64,000 bases of DNA from Anoplolepis gracilipes (GCF_047496725.1 NC_132974.1:3665501-3729500), one strand, 5' to 3'. Shown: positions 50,030 to 62,695, counted from the first letter of the stretch. The notes: a model not told the origin generated them from the letters alone. Numbers and translations are program-made.

Positions 50030-50530
50030 ATATTTAGAGGACGGAATGAAGGGGAGAGATCAAAGTGTATAGTAGATCTTGGCATGTCTCGCCTACGCAG
50101 GTCGATGATTTACGGATGATCGCAGACAACAAGGTGGAGAAGACGGAGGACCGGTTTCTGAACTTGATAAGAGGATGACGTGAGAAACTCTTGAATCGGG
50201 AACATACGGGGGAGAGGAAATGCAAAGTCTTCCGCGATGATGATCGAACGAAGACGCTTCGATCGTAAGAAGGAAGCGAGACAAGGAAAGAAAGATGGGG
50301 GGAAAAAGAGAGAGAGAGAGAGAAAGGAGACGAGATCGTTTGTATGCACCATTCTACTTCACCAGACCAGTTTTCGTGTAATATACCCCAAAGCAATACG
50401 GCTCTGCGCGGAATACTTCAAGGGCCGGTTCCCTACATGTGCTCTCGGGCTTGTCATACTTTCAGATTAATCTACTTGAATGGTACTTGCCCTAAGGACT
50501 GCCGCACTTGCATGCTTCCGTAATTCCGGG
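50030..50530. other. Purine-rich G+C patch, TRIT1 intron 1
   Basis: About 500 bases with a strong G/A bias on the + strand, including an AGAGAG run near 50310-50325. Four frames on both strands are open but overlap each other. A segment near 50127-50168 reads plausibly (IADNKVEKTEDRFLNLIRG) but stops at once, so at most it is a decayed coding fragment. I could not identify it. Confidence 0.2.
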
Positions 50531-51630
50531 GTTTATCGGTCGATGAAAATGATCGAAGGCTTGATTGTAGATCACATATGATCTTCGCTGACTGACTAAA
50601 AAAATATACTTTATTTTATACATCGATATCAGCTTAATGAGTATGTTCATCTACAGTTATATAATGGTAATTTACGATGCATTTAGATTAATAGCAAAAA
50701 TTTTTTTTTATGAATTTGCAATCAATTTTTTAACAGAATTTTTTTTAATTACAGATTGCTATTTGTCACAAATCTTTATCTTTTTTAACGTTTAATATTT
50801 TCATTCGTTATAATTAATTAAAATTTTGTTTAAAAAACATTAAATAACATTAAACTTATATTAAAAAGAAAGGTTTTGCTATATATTTGCAATATAGTAT
50901 TATTTAGAAAAATTATCAATTATTTTTATCTTTACGATTTTGTAAAGAATATTGAGTTAAAATTACGTAAAGAATTTACATTAAAAGTTAAAATGTTTTA
51001 TTTTTATTACCAGATACATACATTTTATTTTATGCATTTGATCTTATACTTTTTAAATATACACAGCTCGAATCTGATGTGATTTCGTAAAATATATAAA
51101 AATATATGCAATATATATTGAAAAGTATTTTAAATTCGTCACTCTCGCGAATCTCGTCAGTATTTTAACGAAAATATTTTAGAGAAAATTTCATTTATAA
51201 GTTTTTGTAGCGGGAATAATTGTTCGGTATGAATAATGCACGTCGCACTTGTTTAATCATGGACAATCTTTAATTTCTTTTAGAACAACGGATGTTCATG
51301 TCGCGGACTTACATACATAATTCATTTCATTTGTCGGCATTTAAGTCCCATCCCCAATTTTCATTGACTTGTACTCATAGTTAGCGATCCGGTTGGTAGC
51401 AACTGCTGTGAAAAGTGAGCCGACAAAGAAATTCCGCGTTCCCGAGAATTTTTACAGCACGACTCAGGGACTCTTAAGTGCACGTAGTCGTTTGCATATG
51501 AACGTTGCTTAAGATTCCATGAATGCACTCTAGAAGCGCTGTTCTACAGAGTTTCCCCCCTACTCTCTTCTTAAACTTTTTATATCTTATACGAGATATT
51601 TTGGAATAATTATACGAATAAATTAATCTA

Positions 51631-51669
51631 AATATATATAGCGTGAATTTTATTCACGCAATATATATT
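51631..51669. repeat. Hairpin, 18-bp arms with one mismatch
   Basis: AATATATATAGCGTGAAT (51631-51648) pairs with 51652-51669 across a 3-base loop; 17 of 18 positions match. Confidence 0.85.
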
Positions 51670-54600
51670 ATGATCGCTATGTTTGTAACTTAATAATTTT
51701 GCTTAAATTTAATTCTATTATACAAGAAATATGTGGCGTTTTAATTTTAATTTTTCATATTATGGGTTATATATAGTCTTTATTAATTTTAATCATTATC
51801 ATTTTATTTGAATTTTTATTAATATAACGTGCATGTTATGTATGCACCATTCATAATATGAGTGCATGCGAAGGCTGTTTCTTATTTTTAACAATACAGA
51901 AAATAACTTCAGACGTAAGAAAATTTTTACGTCTCGTTAGGCTATCAAATACTTGAGTTGATAACTCGATTATCGTAGTTCTTCAATGTTAAGAGAACCG
52001 ACATTATTGAATGTCTTTACTATTTATAAAATAATTATTTTTATATAGCATTATCTGAAAGAATAAAAAATAATGATAAGAGTATTTTTCATCTCGCTAA
52101 TAATTTAAATAACACTCGCGTATAAAACGATCGCGGATGATATTGCTATGCTAAGCTCGTATAAAATAATCGTGAAATCGCTAAAATATTAAATTGCAAA
52201 ATTATCCTTTGAAGAATTACATAAGATCCGAATCCTCGATGAATATTAAAAAGACATGATATTTCACGAGTTACGTGAGGCGAAATTGAAGTTTTCATTT
52301 GCGTGTTCGCTTTAGGAAGTCTGTATATCGCCAGTGTCCTTCAATCGAACATTCTGCAACGTGTGCGCGTTGATTTCGGACGAAGTCGTCTAAGCGATTC
52401 TAATGTCGCGACAGCAACAACGTGTTGCTATGTGGCCTGCTTAGCACCGATTAAATATTCAACGTAGCAAAATCCACGTGTACTCTTCTTCCTCGCTTGA
52501 TTTGTCGCTCTTGTAGTTGGTTCAGAACCTATCACACTAGAATTTAATACACTCTAGTCGTTTTTTTCGACAGAAAATTATTTTAGAAAACGTTATTTCG
52601 GAAAATATCGCACAAATATTGCGCTGTATAAATGTGAATTTTATATTAATCGTAACATGCTTCTCTAGTCTTTTCGTAACTTCAACTTCAGGAAACCGTG
52701 AAAGCGCCGTAGAAGCCATTGTTACCACGTAGTTTAAAGTTTCTTGGAAACCGAAATATACGTCGATTGGTAAATCTTGCGTAAATTATCCCACGATTTG
52801 CCGGTGACTTCGATAATTGCCGTTGCGAGCGTTGGGAGGTCTTTCGCCGAACGAAGGGTTTCTTGAGCGTTATAAATCACGGTGCTATATCCTCAGTCCA
52901 TGAACTTTCCTCTTTTCGCATCGGGCACCGTTAGATTCGTCCGATTGGCTAACACGACGTGATACTTCTCCGGTCTGCTTCTTCAGACTTCACGACCTTG
53001 AATCTAAGAACATCGAGTTCTTCGGGGTCTGTTTCTCATCTATTTCTGAACTCTTGAATTAGATTTGTCTAGAGAATGGCCGCGACTTCCGCCAACGTCG
53101 TTGTCGTGGAATGCCACTTACTCGCTGACGAACTGATTATAAAACGAATAAAAAAAAAAAGAGAGAGAAAAGACAAGAAAGATAAATGGTATTTCGTTCT
53201 TCTTTGAACTTTGAAGTGAGTTCCGACGATCGCTCTACTTAAACTGCCGATTAATTCTTCCAGCTAGCTATTGCTTCTTAGCAGTATTTGTGATTGTGTA
53301 ATACCTGTTCGGCGATTGGACTCGAAATTGAAACTATTTATCCTCGTAAGTTTCAATATCCAATTTTTTATGGAAAATCCTTTCGTAACTTGCGTTACGT
53401 CAGTTTTCAAGGTCGTACTTTTAAAAGTTAAAGAGCAAAAAAAGATATTTTCTGATTGAAAACTTAATTCAGGCTTATATTACTGGAATTAAAAAAAATC
53501 CATACATACATATATAATTTTGTATGTTTCTAATTTAAAATACGTAGTCTTGAAACTTGAAGCATTCTGTAGAACTCTTATAATTGCCACTGAAGCAACT
53601 GATTCGTTGTAACGGCTTACTCGTTACGATATCTTATTCACCTGTCCAATTTAAAAGCGTTAGGGACTATATGAGGAAGAGAGTACAACCTGTGTTCTCA
53701 TTACACGAAAGTGAGTTTGGAGATACTAATCGAATTATAACATCTTCAATCATATTTAGAAGGGATGATATGCATATTCACTTCTATCACATTTAAAATT
53801 GCCAGATGTTTCTTTTTATAGAATGTTCTTAAATATAGAATAGAAATTGTGTCGAATATATAAAAAAATTTTATCAACTTTATTTATTATATAGAATATA
53901 TATGATAATAACAAATCAAATATTTATATTTAAAAACTTAATGTTTAATATTTTTGTTTAAAAAATAAACCATAGAAAATATTCAAATCAAAATATAGAA
54001 AATTAAAATCTAGAACAGTTTTTTTCTTGATATTGAAAATTAAAATAATAAATTTGTACGTATTCAGAATATTTTATCAAATTTTATAGCACTATAATAT
54101 CCGAGAGCATAATGTTACAGAGTACAAAATATAAGCGAAATATATATAGCATCCAGTACGATTTCCGCTAATTTTGTTAATGAAAGTCATTTTATTTCTG
54201 TCTTTGAGTTTTGTTGATACCGTGTTTTTATCATGTTATTCAAGATCTGTCATTTTCTTCTTTACACCGAACTCTTTGACAGAATGCGTGAAAGGAAAAT
54301 ACTACCAAACATACTAAATTGAATAATTAATTTCGGCAAAAACGGCGAATGATAATCAATATTCAAATTGCGCATTTATATTTGTTTGCGATCACTTCTG
54401 AAACAAAATGTGAAAAATTATATCGTGATATACAAATACATATACATATGTTGCTTCATTTCTTCAAATAAATTGATAGATTATTTATGTAAAAGTTTTC
54501 TTAACATTTGTTTCGAACTGTCCTTTGATTGCTTATCAATCGATATCGTTATATTTATTCGATTCTTAAACCACTGAATATAAAACAGTTTGTCTGACAA

Positions 54601-56280
54601 GTGGCTGATGAATGAAGGCTAATGAAGGTTGTGAGCGTAATCATTCAAGATATCCCAACGTGTACCGGAACGTTGGAAACCTGTTTCATCGAACGCATCA
54701 CGCATCTAACGGATTGCTAGGCATGCCGATTAAACTCTTCACGAAATCGATAGATCTCATTCCATCGATGTCGAAAAGCTTTTTTTATTATTTAGAATAT
54801 GTCTTTAAAAAACTTATTATAAGTACTTAATATTAATTGTCATCTGTACGGCAGCCAATATGTTAATTTTACAAGCCATAAAAGTATTGAATTTTACAGT
54901 ATGGGAATAATATTCGTTGGGGTGGAGGGGGGGGGCCGAGCGATTTAAATATCTTGATATTATTGCCACCTGCGGCTTTAAAGTTCAAATAACTTACGTC
55001 ATTGACAAGATAATATTGATATGCGTGCGAAGTTCTTTTGCTTATAAAATGACTGATAGAATCGGTAATGAGTTTTTATACGGTAAGACCGACCCGATAT
55101 AATTTATCAATCAATAATTGGACTGGTCAGCAAAAAAAACGCCATTAGGCGCATCAAATAATTAAGGAATTCCTACTGGAGAGTCTTATGTTAGTGAATG
55201 ATTTCTTAGAAGTAAAGTGTGTTAGCACGTGTCTGATTTCGTTTTTACTTCGAGTACGTGTTATACGAGTCCTGCAATCATTCTTTCGTTTCCTTTCTTT
55301 CTATTCCTTTACTATTGCGTAAGCAAGTCACGCAGCACCGATGAAACTTTGTTTGGTATAACCGGTCGATTAACGAACTAGAAAAGTGATTGAAGGTTCT
55401 ATTGATCCTCCAAGCACGTACTTCACACTCGATTCTTTTTGAATTGAAGGAGAAAGAATATAATTGTGCCATAGGTAATGCTAAATTGTGCCATATTTTT
55501 TTACCCCAAAATACAGGAATATCGATACGAAAGACTGCTAATTAATTGATTATCAAGTAGATCGATAATCGGCGAAGTCGGTGCAAAGATATTTTTGGAA
55601 TATCATTAATCTTATCGTTTTACTGTCATAACATAATTAAAAAATTTTTCTAAAATTTGATTTGTATAGATAACTCTATGATTATAATTTTATTAATATC
55701 TTGAAAATGTACAATTCTATTTTTTTCAATTTTATATATGCTTTTGCTGCAAAATATATTTATTATCTACTGATGGACTATTTTTGAATTGTGCATATGA
55801 TTGAGTATAATTTATTCGTTAATAATTATTAATTCATTTTTACATTAGCACCTATATACCGGCTTTTGGTTTTTACAACACCGAGCCTTAGCAGGACTTA
55901 CAATAATTAGTTAATTTCAAGTAGCAGCTGCTCGATCGATAGCCGATCACTGTTTCCGAGAACTTTGCCGATACTTTGTACGTATATTATGTTGCTGTAC
56001 CACTTTTGTCTTCAACGTTCCCTCGTTGCAGAAGTGATATACGAAATTTCTTTGATCATCGCTATTTTAAATTAAATTTTATTAAAGATAAAATTTATTT
56101 ATGTTTCTCTCGCAATATTAATAGAAACTTTTTTTCAACATCATATTTTTCTCTACGTGAAAATCATCCTTCACGCGCGTAATGACCTCGAACTCACATA
56201 TATGTTACTTTATCGAAAATCATTGCCCATCAATAAACTTGATTGTAAAACAAATTTCCGAATAAAAAAATATCGATAGT

Positions 56281-56392
56281 TATTCTTCATTTGAATAATC
56301 GGATTGTGTTACTAGTACTAAATCTTATTAGTACTGTATTCTTCATTTGAATCATCGGATTGTGTTACTAGCACTTAATCTTATTAGCATTA
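56281..56392. repeat. Tandem duplication, 56-base period
   Basis: Unit 1 (56281-56336, beginning TATTCTTCATTTGAATAATC) is followed directly by unit 2 (56337-56392) with about five differences. Each unit contains a short palindromic AGTACTAA...TTAGTACT-like core. It lies about 0.6 kb upstream of TRIT1 exon 2. Confidence 0.9.
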
Positions 56393-56994
56393 TTTTAGTA
56401 TTTTACTCAACTATTCTGATATAAGCTTGTGTTAGGTTACAGAAAAATACACTTGTAACATTCAACTTTGACAAATGATATCAAATTATAGTCATTTGTA
56501 CGTCAAAAGACTTTAATTTTGTACACATTGAAAAAAACTAAAAGAACATGATGGCATTTATAAGGCTTATTTAAAAGAAAAATAATGACTTTGACGAAAT
56601 TCACGAACGACATTTCGATATTATTTGTGTTATTAAATGTCTGAATCGAGAGGAGTCCATAAAAAATTAGAAAATAAAATTATAAAATAATTAATAATCA
56701 TGTTAGTGTGTTAATTTATGATTTTATCGAAAACTTGATAATATTTCTTGTTCCACTTCTGCACTTTCATCATGCTGCATTCGACTCCAATTTAATCTGA
56801 CGACTCTGCTGGATCACAGTCACACCTGCATTATTTGTATTTATTTCTGACCGTGAATCACACAAGCGTCGTAATTAACGAAATTATTAGACCTGTCAAT
56901 TTTTTATTCATATCTTATTTATCAGTTGTTTGTAACGAATTATAATTTCTTGTTATTTTGCTTTTAATTACGGTAAATATTCTGATCTATACAG

Positions 56995-57132
56995 GTGTAC
57001 AAAAGTCTGGACATTGTAACTGCGAAAGTAACCACGGCGGAAAGACAAGCAGCACCACATCACATGCTGGACGTCGTGGATCCGCTGACCAACTTCTCCG
57101 TAATTGACTTCAGGGATATGGTTTTGCCGATT
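56995..57132 (+). CDS. TRIT1: tRNA dimethylallyltransferase, exon 2
   Basis: Encodes 46 codons, phase 0 at both ends. It opens VYKSLDIVTAKVT, continuing ADSMQ from exon 1 exactly as in TRIT1 proteins (DSMQVY..LDI.T.KV). HHMLDVVDPLTNFSVIDFRD follows, matching the family HHM...VDP and V.DFR blocks that shape the tRNA and isoprenoid binding site. I place the 3' end at ATT before gtaatt (57133). This is a weak donor, but it makes the spacing from DFR to the following KMPVVVGG identical to the human protein. Reading past it gives a hydrophobic tail that stops at 57222, which would be a truncated product. A GTG-initiated reading at 56995 is an artefact: that Val is internal. Confidence 0.92.
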
Positions 57133-57894
57133 GTAATTTACACATCATTTTCGTTCCTTTTTTTCCAAAGATTTTGGTTGACGTTTAACGCGGCAACCAT
57201 CCTAACATTACTACAACAATAAGGATGATTGTGTTTCACCGGCTTGTTAGTAGATATCTGCAGCATAATTTAGAGTTAGAGTTTTATTTATTAATGTATA
57301 TAATTATTAGAGTCTATTAACATATATAAATTTTATAAAATAACTGAAAATTTAATTCAGCACGATAATAATAATTATTATATATGTATATACGTACATT
57401 AATATATTCTGTATCTAATTTAATGAGTAAGGATGCCTTCGTATGCTAATCGTAACGTCTGGAAAATAATGAGAATGATTAAAAAATCCATAAATCGAGA
57501 TTATCGCAAGCAGATAAAATCTTCATTGGGCGAATCATCTTTCTCAGAACGTGTTAATGAAAAACGTACAATGAGTTCTTAATGAATCATACATATTGAA
57601 AGTGATACTTTTTTCGTTCTCTTTGTTTCGAGCCGCACAATTAACTTATTGTTGTATATTAAGAATTATAATTGTGCCGATTGGATATTTCGCGCGCGGC
57701 TTCATAATCACGATTGGTTCGCGCGAAATTGACTTCGTAAAATAAAGATCTTGAACGAAGCCAATCGGAACGCCCCTGATCCTGCGAAGACCTTGATACG
57801 ATCATTAGCCACGGTCTCGCGCGGAATGCTCGGTGGTAAGATACTCTTGGTTGTACTCTGCCTCGACGCTCTGTTCCTTTTCCTATCGATGTAG
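57133..57894 (+). other. TRIT1 intron 2 (762 bases)
   Basis: Runs from the gtaatt donor to the tcctatcgatgtag acceptor ending 57894. The 3' half (about 57660-57890) is G+C richer and carries minus-strand frames without recognisable content. No other feature is seen. Confidence 0.85.
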
Positions 57895-58250
57895 ATAGAC
57901 AACCTGCTGACCAGGAGAAAAATGCCCGTTGTCGTCGGAGGTACAAACTATTACATAGAATCTCTGCTATGGGAGATACTTATAGCCGATCCGAAAGATC
58001 CGTCAGTGCAAGCTGATTCAAGCGCGACCAATCCGAGCGCATCTGTTGAGAATAAATTAGATGAGCGATATAACTTACGGGTCGAACGACAGAATGGCGA
58101 TGACGATGATAATGAAACGACACCAAAGAAGTTGAAATTCGACGCGAGATTATGTGATGATAGCAACGAGGAACTACATCGAAGACTGATGGAGATCGAT
58201 CCAGAGATGGCGCGCCGATTGCATCCTAACAACAGACGGAAAGTCATAAG
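57895..58250 (+). CDS. TRIT1: tRNA dimethylallyltransferase, exon 3
   Basis: Encodes 118 codons plus two bases (phase 2), ending at donor AAG then gtaaga. It opens IDNLLTRRKMPVVVGGTNYYIESLLW, whose GGTNYYIE is the hallmark motif of the eukaryotic isopentenyltransferase family (residues about 108-115 of the product). A variable, hydrophilic insert follows with an acidic NGDDDDNE run and KKLKF, the position where orthologues differ in length. Then comes ELHRRLMEIDPEMARRLHPNNRRKVIR, the conserved L..IDP.MA..LHPN..RKV.R block that contacts the tRNA anticodon loop. The next exon should begin S-L-x-V/I-F/Y but is not found up to 64000, so the catalytic C-terminal half and zinc finger lie beyond the window. 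Confidence 0.95.
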
Positions 58251-58487
58251 GTAAGATTGCATTTATTTGTACAATATTGATAGGTAATTTTTGGAATATT
58301 GATGATTAAACAAATATCACACAAGAAATTATATACCCGACATTTTTAATTATATTAAATATAAAATTAATTGTTTAATTAATGTGAAAGATGTTTGAAA
58401 GAAAGTTAATGTGTCCAATGCACATCGTGTTTTATAAATATAATACATTTATTAATAAATATATTTAACTTAATTTATAAATGTATT

Positions 58488-58583
58488 TAAAATTATCATA
58501 AAAAGTATCATTTTAAAACTAATAAATATATTTAAAAATATGAATTTATTAGTTTTAAAATAATACTTTTTATGATAATTTTA
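58488..58583. repeat. Long hairpin, 40-bp arms with one mismatch
   Basis: Arms 58488-58527 and 58544-58583 are reverse complements at 39 of 40 positions, separated by 16 bases. It is A+T rich with no coding frame. It is the longest near-perfect stem in the window; a MITE remnant or hairpin RNA source are options. Confidence 0.95.
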
Positions 58584-59621
58584 CTTTTTACTCGCTTCTT
58601 ATAAAATTTTTAAAATATTTAAAATGAAATTGACAGAGATATATCTGAAATAGAATAAATTTGTCGAATTTGCATTGTGCAACATTATTTTTGACTGATA
58701 AATATTATTTATCGCAGCATGTTAAAGATATGAAAAGTTGAAAATTTTTTTTTGCATCCGATATCGAGCAGTTAATTACAGTTAGTGAAGTTTTACTGAA
58801 ATTTACCAAGTCAGCTTCGTCAATGTTATAGGTTATTTAATATTCAAGAGATATAATGTCAGTTGTCACATTACATTTAAAAATTAGAAGAAACAGACAT
58901 TAATCAAACGGACGGTGATATCTCTGGCGCATATGTAGGCATTAATTTAATTCATTGAATTCATTAGCATTTTCCATTCGAACACGGTGCAAGTAAGTTT
59001 CAAGGCGACAATCATAAAATCTCAAAAACGTTCCAAGCTTACGAAATCCTACTTTCTTGCGCCGCGATAAAATTCTGACCTACTTTCGATAACAGAACGA
59101 AGCTATAGCTGGCTTCGTTATCGGTTCGACAAGATATAACACTACATCTTACTGCGACAATATAAATGGAATTAATCATTATGATAAGCACGTTTCGTTA
59201 AAGGAAAAGTCTTCTATAAATAAATCTATTGACTTCCTTTTGTGTTAAATTTAAATCATACAAGAAATCATGGAAAAAATTGCATGCAAGATATGTTCAG
59301 GTGTCTAGTATTGTGATTGTATAATTTGGTTTGAAAATGAGTTGATAAAATTCAGAGAGTAACAGATAACGAAAAGTTAACACCTGAATCGATCCTACGT
59401 TCATAGCCGTCTCGTCGAACAGCCAATATATTTGAGTTTTTTTTTTTATTAATTAGTAATCACTTTCTACCCAAACATCAGCTTTAATATGACACTTGCA
59501 ATTTGGTCAGCGTTATCTGAATGGAATATTTAGGAGAATGTTTCATTATATAATCGATTTATAAAATTCTGACTTAATTTTGACGAGAATTTTGAATAGT
59601 CAGACTGTGTGTGTTTATGTC

Positions 59622-59648
59622 GGATATATATATATATATATGTATATA
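59622..59648. repeat. (TA)n microsatellite
   Basis: Short TA tract with a TATG interruption. Confidence 0.85.
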
Positions 59649-61143
59649 TAAATAGAATCTGTGAACTAATTAATGCCATGCGCGCTTTTGTTCTTGAATA
59701 AATAATTAATTGATGGACGCACCCGTAGAATGATATTGCAGATAATCTGATTTCTGCCATTGCGAGCAGAGTTTATGTTAATATTGATGATATTCATAGT
59801 TTCGTAATATCTAAAATCTTGTCAATAAATTTCCTTTATTTAAATCTGGATTTCCGGAAATTAATTCTAGAATTTAAAAAATATTTAAACATAACATTTC
59901 AAATATGTCTTAAAATTAAGTAATTTAAAATAAAATTAAAATTAAAAAAAAATTCTGTATATTCTGAAAATATTAAATGTTAATATATGAAAGAGACATT
60001 GATATTAAGATTATCTATGATAAATTGAAATTACGTCTAAATGAAGATAATTAACTTACAAACTTATACATTTTAATTCATGTCTTGGTAGATCGATTAA
60101 TAAATAACCAATCAACTTTCTTTAGTATTTATAATTAGAATAATTTTTATTATACTATTTAGCTTTTTTTATAGATACAGTTTTTACATTGAAATGTTCA
60201 AAATATCTTTTCAAATTTCACAGATCCAGATTTAGATAAAGGAAATTTATTGACAAGGTTTTAAATATTACAGAACTAATTGCAAAATATTTTCTCGCAT
60301 TTATGTATGTTATGATTCCATAATCAACTTTGGCATGTATCTAATTATTTAGAATTTATAATTTAAAAAATATAATGTATTTATAATTTTCTTTTTTATT
60401 TAAACTTTTTTATTTACGATTAAAACTTTGTTTGAAATTTATTTAAAATATCTCGGCTTTGGCATTTGATTTATTATAAAGGAGTGTTTACTGTTATCTT
60501 TTTTAAGCAATCGACTGATAGTATACATCGGCAGATTGTAAATGTGTCGTAACTATAACCGTAGGTCAGTGGAGAGTCACTTGGACAATTTTTTCAATCA
60601 TGCTCATTATATATAATAAGATATAGATACGGATCGATGTCGAAAGATATTCAGGACACACAAGTGAATGAACTTAATAAAAATTAAATATGTGCATTAT
60701 ACATGCAATAGAAAGGAAGTTAAATATATAGAATCCAAATATACATATATTAAAAATAAATTTCTCTTATTTTGTTTGGAATTTACATTTAAAATATTTG
60801 CAATTTATCTGGAATTTAAATTAATTTAATTATATATCTATATAAAGTTTACAATTTTTTCAAGTTGTCTATGTGTATGTGTGAAATTGAATTTAGATAA
60901 TTTAATATTATTGTAATTTTTTGTAGCTTTGGAATTTATAATTATAATTTTTTCAAAATTATTTAAAATTTAATTGAGATACATTATAATCTGCCTGTTT
61001 AAATTTTTCTGTTCAGATTCAAAATTTTTTTAATTTGACATTCTATATTAAAATTATAATTATCGTAAAGAGCTGTAATTTTGATCATATATTCAGTAAT
61101 ATGATTAATTTTGATACTCAAAATATTATAATCACAATTATGA

Positions 61144-61950
61144 TCACGTAATTCTATTTATAAAATTTACTTTATGTATCACATTTCTTGTTGAAGACGC
61201 GCGTAAAATTCGATGCAAAAAGGAGAGAGTCGCAGTTTTCGCCAGAGTAGGTCCACTTCTTACTTTGCCGGCGTTTTTCACAGAATCGCGGACTTGTAAA
61301 GCTACGTTCACAGTTACAGTAATTCGCGCGGGGCATGACAACGAACGACGGTGATCGAATCCCGAAGCGTTCAAATGGATATCTCTACGCAATCGTCATC
61401 AATCAAGCGAGCAATTTTTTCCTGCGTTATACGTCACGATAATTGAAACTACTTCGTGTATCCGCTATTTTCGATTAATTATGATTAACGGTCCGGCACG
61501 TACCGCGCCACGACTAACATCATCAATGAATGTCGAGACGGTAGAATGATGCATTTCCCCACGTTCCTTTGACCTGACTTCAGCTTCTGTAGGATTTGCG
61601 TGTCCAGCTCCCGGTAGATCGTATACAATCGCTTTCTCTGTGTGAATGCGACATCGTTGCGCAAGACGATCGACAATGGCCAATTAGAGCAGGGTAGAGG
61701 CAAAGCAGAGCAGGGCACACGTCTTTTGGACAACTGTTACGCTTTCACAGTATGTCCACCAATGGCAGCTGCGCCTCGATAGAGTACCTTTTTCCTTCGT
61801 GGCCACCATCCTGCACACTTTCATCTGGTGCATGAAAAGACGTCGAACCCTATAGAATATTTTGGATCGGGTTGGGTTAGGTCAGGCAAGGATCTCGTGC
61901 GTCGCCAGCTGTCGTATCTTTCTTCCTTTATCCTGTCACCTTACTCAGCT
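61144..61950. promoter_or_regulatory. CpG-rich island, possible promoter of an unidentified gene
   Basis: An 800-base CpG-rich block in an A+T-rich intron, with an inverted CCAAT box (ATTGG at about 61763) and GGGTTGGGTTAGGTCAGG near 61868-61885. On the minus strand an ATG at about 61829 opens MKVCRMVATKEK before a donor-like AAG-gtactc, and a downstream acceptor-like cattcacacag precedes two alternative open frames (minus 61485-61733 and 61465-61683). I recognise no protein in either. This may be the 5' end of a minus-strand gene or an enhancer. Confidence 0.3.
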
Positions 61951-62695
61951 CAGAGGTTTCAAGTTATATTTATTCGATGCTTCCGAAGCATCGAATAACG
62001 AGCGTCCAATTAACTTTCCGATTACTTCTTTATACAAGCATCACATCATATAAAAGTTGCTCAAAATCTTATTATTAAAAAGTATGATTTTTTTATAGCA
62101 TTTATCTTTCCTATTACCATTAATCATTTTTTAACATATCTAGAATCAATATTTACTTAATTTCTTTCATTTTACTTTTATTTACAACATTATCTTATCA
62201 TCTTAACGTGAAATAAAAATAGTTTTTGTTTCTATTATTGTATATTATATTTAATAAATTGATCTATTTTATTAACAATCTATATATATCTATATATGTT
62301 TATGGATTGAAAATACAATACAAAATTAAATAATATTATTAATTTACAAAATTAATAATTTACTCATCGATAAATAATTGATTTGTCTTTTTATTAACGG
62401 CTTGTGTTTGATAAGTTTCATTAGTATTAATAGCGACTTGATTAAGGATTTTAGGATACACATTAAATATTTATTCGTCAGATAGTCTCATCATGTAGTC
62501 AACGAAATTCAGTTCCTTTGATGGTTTCTTTACGAGGGACCGACATTATTTTACTACAAACGTTAAAATGTTATGAGCATCGTCCTTTACAATTTGCACT
62601 TTAACTTTTTAATACTCTCTATACGTAATAATATTTAACGTATAATACTTTCAACACACATTTTCTAAGAATTGACCGGATCGATTGCGAGTATT

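Larger units (their letters stand above)
38669..56994 (+). other. TRIT1 intron 1 (18.3 kb)
   Basis: Runs from the gtaagc donor at 38669 to the tctgatctatacag acceptor at 56981-56994; both flanking exons are phase 0. It is mostly A+T rich, with AT, GA and CT microsatellites. Less A+T-rich patches at 39.3-40.1, 40.9-41.25, 42.75-43.0, 43.5-43.9, 45.6-45.85, 48.9-49.2, 50.05-50.55, 51.35-51.55 and 52.3-53.25 kb may be regulatory DNA or unrecognised small exons. Frames such as 42805-43062 and minus 50034-50396 have no recognisable domain. A CRE palindrome TGACGTCA lies at 39501-39508, and eleven CACGTG words lie in 39.5-43.0 kb. Confidence 0.85.

Noticed and set aside
50034..50396. 120-codon minus-strand frame
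   Set aside because: Ser/Phe-rich product of a purine-biased tract; three other frames overlap it.
57659..57946. Minus-strand frames across the TRIT1 exon 3 acceptor
   Set aside because: They run antisense through a securely identified exon boundary and show no recognisable content.
61330..61375. tRNA-like T-loop sequence GATCGAATCCC
   Set aside because: The B-box is interrupted relative to GGTTCGAATCC and no A-box, anticodon arm or acceptor stem pairs around it.
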